Notes: generated by a model not told the origin, from the sequence alone. Numbered from the stretch's first letter, positions 37,632 through 48,890 are shown. The stretch is DNA of 64,000 nt from Xanthomonas melonis (GCF_020783655.1 NZ_JAJGQH010000002.1:309232-373231), one strand, 5' to 3'. Translations and numbers: made by a program.

Positions 37632-37679
37632 GGACAGGCTGTCCGGGTGGGTGTCCGCGGACACTGCGGACACCTGTCC
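37632..37679 (+). promoter_or_regulatory. Array of six TGTCC/GGACA half-sites (candidate enhancer for the response regulator)
   Basis: Half-sites: GGACA 37632, TGTCC 37640, TGTCC 37652, GGACA 37659, GGACA 37668 and TGTCC 37675. The second pair forms the perfect palindrome GTGTCCGCGGACAC (37651-37664). The array is centred about 90 bp upstream of the predicted sigma-54 start, the usual distance for NtrC-type activators. It also lies 70-120 bp upstream of divergent glmS. Confidence 0.6.
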
Positions 37680-37717
37680 ACCGGAAAATAAGTTGTTTTT
37701 GATCAATAGTTTATGGA

Positions 37718-37733
37718 TTGGCACGCAACCTGC
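37718..37733 (+). promoter_or_regulatory. Sigma-54 promoter of the exporter/two-component operon
   Basis: TTGGCACGCAACCTGC has GG at 37720-37721 and GC at 37732-37733, exactly 12 bases apart, matching the TGGCAC-N5-TTGC consensus at all but one of the key positions. Transcription would start near 37745, 24 bases before the first gene. Confidence 0.75.
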
Positions 37734-37768
37734 TTTGACGTCCTGTGACGCCACCGAGCCCAGCCACC

Positions 37769-39040
37769 ATGATTCGTGACACTTCTGCACAGGACCAGGT
37801 CATCCGTTCCACCGAACAGCGCGTGGTCTGGCGCCGTTGGCTATGGCCCGGAGTAGGCGCCATCGTGGTCCTGGCCGGGATCGGCTGGGCGGTCACCGCA
37901 TGGAGTGCAGGCAGCCGGTCGTTCGATGCCAGCCGGGTGCGCATCGCCACCGTCGGCCAGGGCGACCTGGTGCGCGACATCGCCGCCGACGGCCGTGTGA
38001 TCGCCGCCAACAGCCCGGTGCTGTACGCCATCTCCGCCGGCACGGTGACGCTGAGCGTGGTGGCCGGCGACGTGGTCAAGCGAGGCCAGGAGCTGGCACG
38101 CATCGACAGCCCGGAACTGCGCAGCAAGCTCGCCCAGGAGCAGGCGACCCTGGCGGGGCTGGAAGCCGAATCCAGCCGCGCCGCCCTGGATGCCACGCTG
38201 GCGCGGGCCAATGCCAGCAAACTCACCGACCAGGCCCGGATCGACAAGCAGGCCGCCGTCCGCGATCTGGAGCGCTACCAGCGCGGCTTTGATGGCGGCG
38301 CGGTGCCGCAGGTGGAACTGGCCAAGGCGCAGGACACCCTGAAGAAGACCGACATCGATCTGCAGCACGCCCAACGCGATGCGGCGTTGAAGAGCCAGGG
38401 CGCGGACCTGGATTCGCGCAACAAGCGCCTGCTGGCCGATCGCCAGCGTGCGGTGGTGGCCGAGGTGCAGCGCCAGGTGGACGCGCTCACCCTGCTCGCC
38501 CCGTTCGATGGTCAGGTCGGCCAGGTGCAGGCGGTACAGCACACCCAGGTGGCGGCGAACGCGCCGATCCTGGGTGTGGTGGATCTGTCCAAGTTCGAAG
38601 TCGAGATCAAGGTGCCCGAAAGCTTCGCGCGCGACCTTGCCATCGGCATGCCCGCCCAGCTCACCAGCGGCAGCGGCGAACCATTCGCCGGCGCCATCTC
38701 GGCGGTATCGCCGGAAGTGGTCAACGGCGAGGTCACCGCGCGCATCCGCTTCACCGACAAGCAACCGCCGGGTCTGCGCCAGAGCCAGCGCATGAGTGCG
38801 CGGGTGATGATGGATACCCGCCGCAACGTGCTCAAAGTCGAGCGCGGCCCCTTCCTCGAGCAGTCCGGTGGCAGCTATGCCTACGTGATGGACGGCAACA
38901 CCGCGGTGCGCCGCCCGGTACGCATGGGCGTCAGCAGCCTGGGCGAAGTGCAGGTGCTGTCCGGCCTGCAGGTCGGCGACCGCGTGGTGGTCTCCGGCGC
39001 GGACAACTTCGGCGATGCGCCGCGCGTCACGGTGCATTGA
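37769..39040 (+). CDS. Periplasmic adaptor (HlyD/MacA-type) of an ABC efflux system
   Basis: Membrane-fusion subunit, 423 residues. One transmembrane helix at about 28-46 (WPGVGAIVVLAGIGWAVTAW) anchors it. Then come a lipoyl half-domain (ISAGTVTLSVVAGDVVKRGQELARIDSPEL), a coiled-coil hairpin (about 115-235), the second lipoyl half (LLAPFDGQVGQVQA) and beta-barrel and membrane-proximal domains. ATG 37769 is chosen; it follows the sigma-54 promoter by 24 bases. It heads an operon with an ATPase, two permeases and a two-component pair. The exported compound is unknown. Confidence 0.9.
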   Translation: MIRDTSAQDQVIRSTEQRVVWRRWLWPGVGAIVVLAGIGWAVTAWSAGSRSFDASRVRIATVGQGDLVRDIAADGRVIAANSPVLYAISAGTVTLSVVAGDVVKRGQELARIDSPELRSKLAQEQATLAGLEAESSRAALDATLARANASKLTDQARIDKQAAVRDLERYQRGFDGGAVPQVELAKAQDTLKKTDIDLQHAQRDAALKSQGADLDSRNKRLLADRQRAVVAEVQRQVDALTLLAPFDGQVGQVQAVQHTQVAANAPILGVVDLSKFEVEIKVPESFARDLAIGMPAQLTSGSGEPFAGAISAVSPEVVNGEVTARIRFTDKQPPGLRQSQRMSARVMMDTRRNVLKVERGPFLEQSGGSYAYVMDGNTAVRRPVRMGVSSLGEVQVLSGLQVGDRVVVSGADNFGDAPRVTVH

Positions 39041-39121
39041 GCCGGGACCCGGGACCCGGGACCCGGAAAAGCCAAAGCGACCGGCCACCGCTTTTGTTCT
39101 TGATCTACCGGGTCCCGGTTC
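39041..39121 (+). repeat. Heptad-repeat element (GGGACCC type)
   Basis: Directly after the stop, GCCGGGACCCGGGACCC continues to 39066. A complementary arm ACCGGGTCCCGGTT lies at 39107-39120. The two arms can pair around a 40-base centre. Confidence 0.75.
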
Positions 39122-39167
39122 CACCATCCACCATCCACCACCACTCCCTACCATAGGAACTTCCGCC

Positions 39168-39887
39168 ATGCTCGAAATGCGCTCCGTCTCCAAGGTCTTC
39201 CGCACCGAACAGGTGGAAACGCACGCGCTGCGCTCGCTGGACCTGCATGTGCGCGAGGGCGAATTCGTCGCAGTGACCGGGCCTTCCGGCTCCGGCAAGA
39301 CCACTTTCCTCAATATCGCCGGACTGCTGGAGACCTTCACCAGTGGCCAGTATCTGCTCGATGGCGAAGATGTCAGCCACCTGTCCGACGACGCCCGCTC
39401 GCGCCTGCGCAACCGCAAGATCGGCTTCATCTTCCAGGGCTTCAATCTCATCCCCGACCTCAACCTGTTCGACAACGTCGACGTGCCACTGCGCTATCGC
39501 GGCATGCCTGCCGCCGAGCGCAAGCAGCGCATCGAAGAGGCGCTGACCAAGGTCGGCCTGGGCTCGCGTCTGAAGCATTACCCCACCGAGCTGTCCGGCG
39601 GACAACAGCAGCGAGCTGCCATTGCCCGTGCACTGGCCGGCAGTCCGCGCCTGCTGCTGGCCGACGAACCCACCGGCAATCTGGATTCGCAGATGGCACG
39701 CGGGGTGATGGAACTGCTGGAGGAAATCAACAGCCAGGGCACCACCATCGTCATGGTCACCCACGATCCGGAGCTGGCCGCACGCGCGCAACGCAATGTG
39801 CACATCGTCGATGGACAGGCCACCGATCTGGAACGCGATCCCAGCCTGATGCGCGCGCGCGACATCGCGCCCACCCTGGCAGAGTAA
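39168..39887 (+). CDS. ABC transporter ATPase (MacB/LolD type)
   Basis: A 239-residue ATPase with Walker A GPSGSGKT, Q-loop FIFQGFNLIPDLNL, signature LSGGQQQRAAIARALA, Walker B LLLADEPTGNLD and H-loop VTHD. The sequence TGNLDS is typical of the MacB/LolD/FtsE group that drives FtsX-like permeases. ATG 39168 (MLEMRSVSKVF) with AGGAA upstream. It lies 10 bases before the first permease gene. Confidence 0.95.
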   Translation: MLEMRSVSKVFRTEQVETHALRSLDLHVREGEFVAVTGPSGSGKTTFLNIAGLLETFTSGQYLLDGEDVSHLSDDARSRLRNRKIGFIFQGFNLIPDLNLFDNVDVPLRYRGMPAAERKQRIEEALTKVGLGSRLKHYPTELSGGQQQRAAIARALAGSPRLLLADEPTGNLDSQMARGVMELLEEINSQGTTIVMVTHDPELAARAQRNVHIVDGQATDLERDPSLMRARDIAPTLAE

Positions 39888-39897
39888 GGAGAGCGCC

Positions 39898-41199
39898 ATG
39901 TTCGGTTACTACTTTCACCTGGCGCTGCGCAGCTTCCGCCGCAACAAGGTGCTCACCGCGCTGATGGTGCTTGCGATCGCGCTGGGCATCGGCGCCAGCA
40001 TGACGACGTTGACGGTGTTCTACGTCCTGTCCGGTGATCCGATCCCGCAGAAGAGCGATCGCCTGTTCTACGTGCAGGTCGATTCCGAACCCAAGGCCGG
40101 ATATCAACCCGGGGACGAACCGGATTATCAATCCACCCGTTTCGATGCCGAAGCGCTGCTGCGCGAGAAGCGCGCCAAACGCCAGGCGATGATGAGTGGC
40201 GGAAACGTCGCGATCGAGCCGCAGAAGAGCGGGCTGAGTCCGTTCAAGCTGGAAACGCGCTTCACCTCGGCCGACTTCTTTCCGATGTTCGAAACCCCGT
40301 TCCTGTACGGCCAGGGCTGGACGAGCGCCAGCGACGAGCGACACGAGCGCGTTGCGGTGATCACCAAGACGCTCAACGACAAGTTGTTCGATGGCGGCAA
40401 CAGCGTCGGGCGCGAGCTGCGCGTGGACAAGAGCAGCTTCCGCATCGTCGGCGTGCTCGACACCTGGAACGTCGCCCCGCGCTTCTACGACATCATCGAC
40501 ACCTATGGTGCGGACGAACAACTGTACGTGCCCTTCAGTACCGCGATGGATGCGAAGCTGGCCCACGCCGGCGGGACCAACTGCTTTGGCAAGGTCGAAG
40601 GCGGCGACACCATGGCACTCAACGCACCCTGCACGTGGGTGCAGTACTGGGTGGAGCTGGAGGACGCGAGCCAGGTCGGCGACTACAAGGCCTACCTGGA
40701 GAACTATTCGGATCAACAGCGCGCGGCGGGACGTTTCACCCGGCCCAACAACGTGCGCCTGCGCAACGTCATGCAGTGGCTGGACCACAACGAGGTCGTG
40801 CCCAGCGACGTGCGCCTGCAGCTGTGGCTGGCGATGGGCTTCCTGCTGGTCTGCCTGCTCAATACGGTGGGTTTGCTACTGGCCAAATTCCTGCGCCGCA
40901 GCGGCGAGATCGGCGTACGCCGCGCGCTTGGAGCGTCGCGTGGCGCGATCTTCGCCCAATGCCTGGTGGAAGCGGGAACCATCGGCCTGGTCGGCGGCAT
41001 CGCCGGATTGGCGCTGGCGTGGCTGGGGTTGTGGGCGGTACGCCAGCAGCCGGTGGGCTACGCCTCGCTGGCACATCTGAATCCGACCATGCTGGCGGTG
41101 ACCTTCGTCCTGGCGCTGGCCGCCAGCCTGTTGGCCGGCCTGCTGCCATCGTGGCGCGCCATCCAGGTCGCGCCGGCACTGCAGCTCAAGTCCTCATGA
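39898..41199 (+). CDS. FtsX-like ABC permease
   Basis: MacB-type permease, 433 residues. There is an N-terminal transmembrane helix (about 19-45), a large periplasmic domain with two cysteines (GGTNCFG, NAPCTWV), then three helices in the C-terminal third that make the FtsX core (WLAMGFLLVCLLNTVGLLLAKF; GEIGVRRALGASRGAIF coupling segment). It is about 230 residues shorter than MacB because the ATPase is a separate gene. The following gene encodes a second permease, suggesting a heterodimer. Confidence 0.9.
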   Translation: MFGYYFHLALRSFRRNKVLTALMVLAIALGIGASMTTLTVFYVLSGDPIPQKSDRLFYVQVDSEPKAGYQPGDEPDYQSTRFDAEALLREKRAKRQAMMSGGNVAIEPQKSGLSPFKLETRFTSADFFPMFETPFLYGQGWTSASDERHERVAVITKTLNDKLFDGGNSVGRELRVDKSSFRIVGVLDTWNVAPRFYDIIDTYGADEQLYVPFSTAMDAKLAHAGGTNCFGKVEGGDTMALNAPCTWVQYWVELEDASQVGDYKAYLENYSDQQRAAGRFTRPNNVRLRNVMQWLDHNEVVPSDVRLQLWLAMGFLLVCLLNTVGLLLAKFLRRSGEIGVRRALGASRGAIFAQCLVEAGTIGLVGGIAGLALAWLGLWAVRQQPVGYASLAHLNPTMLAVTFVLALAASLLAGLLPSWRAIQVAPALQLKSS

Positions 41200-41253
41200 T
41201 CACCGCGCCCGTCGCCACGCGCCGGGCCACGCCCCTCTTCGAAGGCTAACCCC

Positions 41254-42480
41254 ATGGACATCCGCCCCATCGTTTCCACCCTCAGCCGCCACAAGACCGC
41301 GGCCGCACTCATCGTGCTGGAGATCGCCCTGGCCTGCGCCATCATCTGCAACTCGCTGTTCCTGATCGGCAACCGCGTGGAGACGCTCTCGCGTGCCAGC
41401 GGCATTGCGGAACAGGATCTGCTCAGTATCCGACTCGGCGGCATCGGCACCCAGACCAACGCCGATGCGCGTACCCAGGAAGACCTGGCGGCGTTACGCG
41501 CCATCCCCGGTGTGCGCGCCGCGGCCATCACCAACCAGCTGCCTTTCTCCACCACCTCATCCAATACCGGCCTGTCGCTGACCCCGGAGCAGGAGCGCTC
41601 CACGCTCAATGCCGGGCAATACCTGGTCAGCGACGGCGGCCTGAAGGTGTTCGGCCTGCAACTGACGGCAGGACGCGACTTCACTGCGGAGGAATACATC
41701 AGCATGGAGAAGGCGGACAACGACGAGAGCGTGCGCACCAAGGGGGCGCCGGTGATCCTGACCCAGGCCACCGCGGAGAAGATGTTTCCCGGCCAGAGCG
41801 CGCTCGGCAAGAACGTCTACTCCGGCGAGGTGCCGCTGCGGGTTGTCGGCATCGTGCAGACCCTGACGCGCCCGAACAACGTCAACGGAATGGATCAGCT
41901 GGACTATTCGATGCTGCTGCCGATCCGCGCGCCCTATACCGAAGGCCAGTACATCCTGCGCGTGACCGATCCCTCACGGCGGCAAGAGGTGCTGAAGGCC
42001 GCGGTAGCCGCCTTGATGCGGGTGGACAGTAGTCGCCTGGTGCTGAAGCAGCAGACTTATACCGAGATCCGCGACGCGTATTTCCGCAACGACCGTGCGA
42101 TGGTGTGGCTGCTGGGTGCGGTGTGCGTCGCATTGCTGATCGTCACCGCATTGGGCATCGTGGGGCTGGCCAGTTTCTGGGTACAGCAACGTACCAAGCA
42201 GATCGGCATCCGCCGTGCCCTGGGGGCGACACGCAACCAGATCCTGCGCTACTTCCAGATCGAGAACTTTCTGCTGGCCTCGATCGGCATCGCGTTGGGC
42301 ATGCTGATGGCGTATTCGATCAATGTGTGGTTGATGGCGCGTTACGAATTGCCGCGACTGCCGGCGATCTACCTGCCGGCTGGTGCCGTGCTGCTATGGG
42401 CGCTGGGCCAGCTGGCGGTATTCTGGCCGGCCCGACGCGCCGCCGCAGTACCGCCGGCCGTCGCCACCCGGAGCGCATGA
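41254..42480 (+). CDS. FtsX-like ABC permease, second subunit
   Basis: MacB-type permease, 408 residues. N-terminal helix (AALIVLEIALACAIICNSLFLI), periplasmic domain, and C-terminal core with QIGIRRALGATRNQILRYF as the coupling segment. It differs from the first permease in its periplasmic part, so the pair probably forms a heterodimer. It starts 54 bases after the first permease gene and is followed by the PDZ gene. Confidence 0.9.
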   Translation: MDIRPIVSTLSRHKTAAALIVLEIALACAIICNSLFLIGNRVETLSRASGIAEQDLLSIRLGGIGTQTNADARTQEDLAALRAIPGVRAAAITNQLPFSTTSSNTGLSLTPEQERSTLNAGQYLVSDGGLKVFGLQLTAGRDFTAEEYISMEKADNDESVRTKGAPVILTQATAEKMFPGQSALGKNVYSGEVPLRVVGIVQTLTRPNNVNGMDQLDYSMLLPIRAPYTEGQYILRVTDPSRRQEVLKAAVAALMRVDSSRLVLKQQTYTEIRDAYFRNDRAMVWLLGAVCVALLIVTALGIVGLASFWVQQRTKQIGIRRALGATRNQILRYFQIENFLLASIGIALGMLMAYSINVWLMARYELPRLPAIYLPAGAVLLWALGQLAVFWPARRAAAVPPAVATRSA

Positions 42481-42569
42481 TGGCACAGTGCTGCTTCCCG
42501 GCCAGGCGTGCGGTCGGGAAGGAGTCCGTTCGCCCTCGCCCGCACCCTCCGTTCCTATCGGTCCCACCC

Positions 42570-43007
42570 ATGCCCAGCCGTCCTGCCCAGCGCGCGCGCA
42601 CCATCCTGACGGCAACCTGCCTCGCCATTGCCGGCACCCTCAGCGCCGCCCGTGCCCAAGCCCTGGCGATCTCGACCCACGATGTCCTCGCCGTCGAAGA
42701 TGCCCGGCTCAGCTGGCACCACGATGATCAGTTCGTCGAACTCGTCGCCACCGGCGATGGCCTGTTGGTGACCCAGGCCAGTGCCGGCTCGTCCCTGGGA
42801 TTGCAGCGTGGCGACCGGATCCACACGGTTGGCCATACCCAGATCACCGCGGTGGCGCACCTGATCGCGGCACTGCGTGCCGCTGCGGCCCATCCGGTGG
42901 TCGTGCATGTCCTGCGCGATGGCGTCCAGGTCCAACAGACCTGGACGGCGGCGGCCTACACCGCATTGCTGCCACCAGGACAGGCAACGCCACCCCCACA
43001 TCGCTAG
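42570..43007 (+). CDS. Small exported PDZ-like protein
   Basis: A 145-residue protein with a signal peptide (ARTILTATCLAIAGTLSAARAQ, about 8-29). Residues about 55-135 form a PDZ-like fold: GLLVTQASAGSSLGLQRGDRIHTVGHTQI and VVVHVLRDGVQVQQTW. No protease domain is present. ATG 42570 is favoured by the signal peptide; an ATG at 42477 overlapping the permease stop would add 31 unlikely residues. Its place between the exporter and its two-component genes suggests that it assists or senses the exporter in the periplasm. Confidence 0.7.
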   Translation: MPSRPAQRARTILTATCLAIAGTLSAARAQALAISTHDVLAVEDARLSWHHDDQFVELVATGDGLLVTQASAGSSLGLQRGDRIHTVGHTQITAVAHLIAALRAAAAHPVVVHVLRDGVQVQQTWTAAAYTALLPPGQATPPPHR

Positions 43008-43141
43008 CACCGCGCTCGGCGGCCAACGCTCGAGCTCGTCGGCTGGGCCGTTTCCCCCTACGACCAGATACGCGTTGCAGTTCCGCGCTGCACGGAATCC
43101 TGTTCTGATAATCCTTCCTCAGTGCTTTCTCGAGCAACGCG

Positions 43142-44481
<1,340 letters not shown>

Positions 44482-44485
<4 letters not shown>

Positions 44486-45840
44486 ACTTCGGTATGTGGA
44501 CACGCTCCTTTACGTTCTCGCTGTTCCTGCGCCTGTTGCCGGTGCTGGCGCTGGCGGCCGCCCTGCCCTGGTTCACCGCCTATTGGCTGGACCACGGATG
44601 GCAGGTTGCCGCGATCTCGGTGGTAGTGCTGGTAGGGGCGATGTGGTGGAGCCTGCGCCGCGCCACCGCGCCGATGCGCTCGCTGTTTCGCGCCCTGGCC
44701 GGCACCACCAGCAGTTACCGCGACGGCGAGTACAACTTTGGCGTGTACTGGCGCGGTCACGACGAGCTGGCGCAACTGGTTTACGCGCACGCCGAGCTCG
44801 GCGACGTGCTGCGCGCGCAGCGGCGCGACCTGGTGCAACGCGAATTGATGCTCGACACCATGCTGCAGAACACGCCCGTGGCGATGCTGCTGGTGGTCGC
44901 CGGCGGCGACGGCCTGCGTCGGATCGGGTTTTCCAACAACGCCGCGCGCAAGCTGTTGCATGGCGGGCGCAAACTCGAAGGCCAGCACCTGGACGATGTG
45001 CTCGCGCGCATGCCCGGCGAACTGCGCGATGCGCTGGGCCGCGGCGGCGATTGCCTGTTTGCGGTGCGCGAAGACGGCGACGACGAGGACGATGAGCAGA
45101 TCTACCACCTGTCGCGGCGCAGCTTCCACCTCAATGGCCGTGGCCACGAACTATTGCTGATCCGTACCCTGACCACCGAACTGCGCCGCCAGGAAGTGCA
45201 GACCTGGAAGAAGGTGATCCGGGTGATCAGCCACGAGCTGAACAATTCGCTTGCCCCGATCGCCTCGCTGGCACATTCGGGCGCCGAACTGTTGCGACGT
45301 GAGCGTACCGACAGGCTGGGCACGGTGTTCGAGACCATCGAAGAACGCGCGCGTCATCTGGAAGGCTTCATCCGCGGCTATGCGCGGTTCGCCAAGTTGC
45401 CACAGCCGCAGCTGCAGACCATCGAATGGGCACCGTTCCTGGAACGTTTGCGGCAGCAGATCCCGTTCCACCTGCAGGGCGATCTGAGCGATGTCACCAG
45501 CCGCATCGACGCCGCGCAAGTCGAACAAGCCCTGCTCAACCTGCTGAAGAATGCGCACGAAGCCTGCAGCGAGGCGCAGCCGCCCAATGGCGATGTCGTC
45601 GTGCGCGTGACGCGCGTGCCGCAGTGGCTGCGCATCGAAGTGCTCGACCGCGGCAACGGCATGAACGAGGCGGTGCTGCACAATGCATTGATGCCGTTCT
45701 ATTCCACCAAGCGCAACGGAACTGGACTGGGGCTGGCGCTGACGCGCGAGATCGCCGAGGCCCATGGCGGGCGTATCTCGCTGCACAACCGCGAGCATGG
45801 CGGCCTGTGTGTGACCCTGCTGTTGCCGTTGGCCGCGTGA
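44482..45840 (+). CDS. Sensor histidine kinase (NtrB/NtrY-like)
   Basis: Inner-membrane kinase, 452 residues. Two transmembrane helices lie at about 12-31 and 41-57 with almost no periplasmic loop. A HAMP-like segment and a PAS-like domain (about 120-235) follow. The phospho-acceptor is H251 in VISHELNNSLAPI. The ATPase domain has an N box NLLKNAHEAC, G1 DRGNGM and G2 GTGLGLAL. The tiny periplasmic part suggests that it senses a signal within the membrane or through the exporter, as in Bce-type systems; this is inference. Confidence 0.93.
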
Positions 45841-46039
45841 GAGCCGCGCCCCGCTCGCGCCTGGATCATGCAGGCATCAACACGAACCATTCATTGCGCC
45901 GGCTCATGCGTGGCAAAAGCCCGCTACGCACCCGGTAGGAGCGCCCCCGGACACGACGGGCGTTACCAACGCTGTCAGTCGCGCCCAGCTGCGTTCCTAC
46001 GCAGTCAGGGTCGCACTGCATTGTCCGCCACCAGGCGGC

Positions 46040-47404
46040 TTACTTCTTCGTGGGCCGCTGCCAGCCTTCCACCACGGTCTGGCGCGCGCGTGTCACGCTC
46101 AGCTCGCCGGCCGGGGCATCGCGGGTGATGACCGATCCGGCGCCGATGGTGGAATGGGCGCCGATGTCGATCGGCGCTACCAGCGCACTGTTGGACCCGA
46201 CGAACGCGCCATCGCCAATGGTGGTCTGCGACTTGTTGACGCCATCGTAGTTGCAGGTGATGGTGCCGGCGCCGATATTGACCTTGCTGCCGATCGTCGC
46301 ATCGCCCAGGTAGGTCAGATGATTGGCCTTGCTGCCCACGCCCATGCTGACTTTCTTGGTCTCGACGAAGTTGCCGATATGCACGCCGTCGGCGAGCACG
46401 GTGCCCGGCCGCAAGCGCGCGAACGGGCCGATCTGCACCGCGCCTTCGGTGATAACGCCTTCCAGGTCGCAATGCGCGCGCACCTGCGTGCCGGCGCCGA
46501 GATCGACATCGCGCAGCCGGACGAACGGGCCGATCACCACGCCATCGCCGAGCGTGACCTCGCCCTCCAGGATCACATCGACGTCCAGCTGCACATCGCG
46601 GCCGACCCGTACCGTGCCGCGCTGCTCCACACGTGCCGGGTCGGCCATGCGCACGCCCTCCAGGCACAGCGCACGTGCGGCGCGCGCCTGCCAGGCGCGT
46701 TCGAGCTGCGCGAGCTGCCAAGGGTCGTTGGCGCCCTCCACTTCCTGCGGATCGGCTACCTGCACCATGTCGGCCGGGGTGAAGTCGGCGGCCGCGCTGG
46801 CGAAGACGTCGGTCAGATAGAACTCGCCCTGCGCATTCTCGTTCGACAGACCGGACAGCCAGCGGCGTAGTGCGGTGGATTCGGCGGTGAGGATCCCGGT
46901 ATTGACGGTGCGGATGCGACGTTGCTCTTCGCTGGCATCCTTTTGCTCGACGATCGCGGCGACCTTGCCTGCGACGTCGCGCACGATGCGTCCGTAGCCG
47001 GTCGGGTCGGCCAGCTCGGCCACCAGCACCGCCATGCGGCCGGGCGCATGCAGCAGCTCCAGCAGGCTCTGGCTGCGGATCAACGGCACATCGCCATACA
47101 GCACGAGCACGGTGGCCGCGTCGGGAATCGCATCGAAGGCCTGTTGTACCGCATGCGCGGTACCCAGCTGCCGGCGCTGCTCGGCCCACTGCAGATCGCC
47201 CTGCCCGGCGAATGCCGCACGCACCTGGTCGCCGCCGTGCCCGTAGACCACGTGGATCGCCGCCGGCTGCAGCTGCCGCGCAGTGGCGATCACATGCGCC
47301 AGCATCGGCTGGCCCGCCAGTGGCTGCAGCACCTTGGGCAACGCCGAGCGCATGCGCTTGCCCTCGCCGGCGGCCAGGATCACGACGTGCAGAGGCAGGG
47401 TCAT
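46040..47404 (-). CDS. glmU: Bifunctional GlcN-1-P acetyltransferase / GlcNAc-1-P uridyltransferase
   Basis: Makes UDP-GlcNAc for peptidoglycan and lipid A. It has 454 residues. The N-terminal pyrophosphorylase has [20 protein letters not shown], with LYGDVPL and the metal ligands; the C-terminal left-handed beta-helix (hexapeptide repeats from about 250) carries the acetyl-CoA site. Start ATG 47404; the out-of-frame neighbour frames are shadows. Its distance from glmS and opposite-strand insertions make the locus unlike the common atp-glmU-glmS order. Confidence 0.96.
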   Translation of the reverse strand: MTLPLHVVILAAGEGKRMRSALPKVLQPLAGQPMLAHVIATARQLQPAAIHVVYGHGGDQVRAAFAGQGDLQWAEQRRQLGTAHAVQQAFDAIPDAATVLVLYGDVPLIRSQSLLELLHAPGRMAVLVAELADPTGYGRIVRDVAGKVAAIVEQKDASEEQRRIRTVNTGILTAESTALRRWLSGLSNENAQGEFYLTDVFASAAADFTPADMVQVADPQEVEGANDPWQLAQLERAWQARAARALCLEGVRMADPARVEQRGTVRVGRDVQLDVDVILEGEVTLGDGVVIGPFVRLRDVDLGAGTQVRAHCDLEGVITEGAVQIGPFARLRPGTVLADGVHIGNFVETKKVSMGVGSKANHLTYLGDATIGSKVNIGAGTITCNYDGVNKSQTTIGDGAFVGSNSALVAPIDIGAHSTIGAGSVITRDAPAGELSVTRARQTVVEGWQRPTKK

Positions 47405-47550
47405 TACGATGTTCCGGTTGCAAGAGATGATCGAATTCTAGTCGCAGTGCCGCAATGCCGCGTGCTCAAGGCATGCCCTCGGCATGCGATGACACGTTTT
47501 TAAGCGCTGCGCCCGCTAGGATGGGCGCCCTTTCCTCTTGTCCGGCATGC

Positions 47551-47934
47551 ATGAGTCTGTTCCGCCAAGGCAGCCAGTTCACCCTGATCGGCGCACTGCA
47601 GCTGGCGGTGGACTGCGGCATCTTCATCGCCGCCACCGCCGCCGGCATGCCCACGGCACCGGCCAACCTGCTCGGACGTATTAGCGGCGCAGTGCTTGGA
47701 TTCTGGCTCAATGGACGCTACACCTTCGCGCATCGGGATGGTGCGCGTCTGGGCTGGCAACGCTTTGGCCGCTTTGCGGTGATGTGGGTGACGCTGACCA
47801 TCGTCAGCACCTGGCTGCTGTCGGCCACCGTCGATCTGGTGGGCTTGCGCCAGGCCTGGCTCGCCAAACCGCTGGTCGAAGGCGGGCTGGCAATCGTGTC
47901 GTTCCTGCTGGGCCGGCACGTGGTGTATCGCTGA
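47551..47934 (+). CDS. GtrA-like membrane protein
   Basis: A 127-residue protein with four predicted helices, matching the GtrA family: QFTLIGALQLAVDCGIF, the positively charged FWLNGRYTF motif and the final FLLGRHVVYR. GtrA proteins are thought to flip polyprenyl-phosphate-linked sugars for surface glycan modification. ATG 47551 begins the conserved part (MSLFRQGSQF). It stands alone and diverges from glmU. Confidence 0.88.
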   Translation: MSLFRQGSQFTLIGALQLAVDCGIFIAATAAGMPTAPANLLGRISGAVLGFWLNGRYTFAHRDGARLGWQRFGRFAVMWVTLTIVSTWLLSATVDLVGLRQAWLAKPLVEGGLAIVSFLLGRHVVYR

Positions 47935-47997
47935 GGCAAGATCGACAGCGCCTGCGAACGGCCGCATGGAGTGTGTTGCATGGACTCGCGAACCATG

Positions 47998-48120
47998 AGC
48001 AGCTGACAAACCTGCCGTGCGCACCACCAGGCGGGCGCGGCCGGTGCTCGAAACCGGCATGTACCATCGGATACTCCGATTCCTCCGCGCCTTCCTCACC
48101 CCCGCTGACGACTGCTCACT
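47998..48120 (-). repeat. Second copy of the dispersed repeat
   Basis: The reverse complement matches 34828-34947. The 20-base block GCACCGGCCGCGCCCGCCTG is identical in both copies. It sits between the convergent GtrA-like and chorismate mutase genes. Confidence 0.75.
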
Positions 48121-48168
48121 GCGTTGTGTTCGCCGCTACGAGGCGTTGCTCCGGCCGATTGCCGACTG

Positions 48169-48756
48169 CTAGGTCTTGTTGTCCACCTGCTGGCAGAAGT
48201 CGCCCAGGCTGCGCACCAATGCGGCGCGGTGCAGCGCGTCCAGTTGCCATTGCGCGGCATAGTGCGCGGCCGCGCGCGCGGTACTGGCCGGACACCCGGG
48301 GGCCGTCCGTGCCGGACCTGCGGCGGCCAATGCGTCGAGCAACTCGCCTTGCAGTTGATCCAGACGCGCGCGCAACGTGGCCAGATCCGGCCGCGCCGTC
48401 TGCGGCGCGCGGCCACGTTCGTGCCAACGGTCCAACAGCGCGTACTGCACCGATTTATTGGCTTCGATCTGTGCAGCGAAGAAACGCACTGCATCGTCGG
48501 CCTGCAAGCCATGGGCCGCGGCCTGGTCGCGCACGCTGAGCAACACCGCCGCTTCGCGGGTCTGATCCAGCACCGGCTTGCCGCTGTCCCACTTGCTCAG
48601 GGCCACCGCATCGCCGATCGCATTGCGCTGCACGATCCGGTCCAGCAACGGATCCAGTGGCGGTTGGCCGAGCGCGGGCCAGGCGCACCCAAGCAAGGCC
48701 ACGGCAAGCAAACCATTCAACAGATCATTGCGGACGCCAGCGGTCGAAAGTCTCAT
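48169..48756 (-). CDS. Secreted chorismate mutase (gamma-class AroQ)
   Basis: A 195-residue protein with a signal peptide (LLNGLLAVALLGCAWPALGQ, cleavage near residue 30). The mature helical part begins DPLLDRIVQRNAIGDAVALSKW, with the AroQ residues K54 (SKW) and later RDQAAAHGL and FFAAQIEANKSVQ; C-terminal cysteines could form a disulfide. The length and export signal identify the periplasmic or secreted gamma class known from Xanthomonas and other pathogens, not the cytosolic shikimate-pathway enzyme. ATG 48756. Its role may be to affect host chorismate-derived defence compounds; unproven. Confidence 0.88.
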   Translation of the reverse strand: MRLSTAGVRNDLLNGLLAVALLGCAWPALGQPPLDPLLDRIVQRNAIGDAVALSKWDSGKPVLDQTREAAVLLSVRDQAAAHGLQADDAVRFFAAQIEANKSVQYALLDRWHERGRAPQTARPDLATLRARLDQLQGELLDALAAAGPARTAPGCPASTARAAAHYAAQWQLDALHRAALVRSLGDFCQQVDNKT

Positions 48757-48890
48757 GGTGTACTCCTCACGGGGGGCCAGACGCGGTGCGTCGCGCTGCG
48801 GCTTCGATGCAGCGCAAGGCCGGGCGGGCCAGTGTGCCCACTCCCTGCAGAAGGCGGTTTCCTATCGCGCAAGCGCAGCGCCCCAAACGA

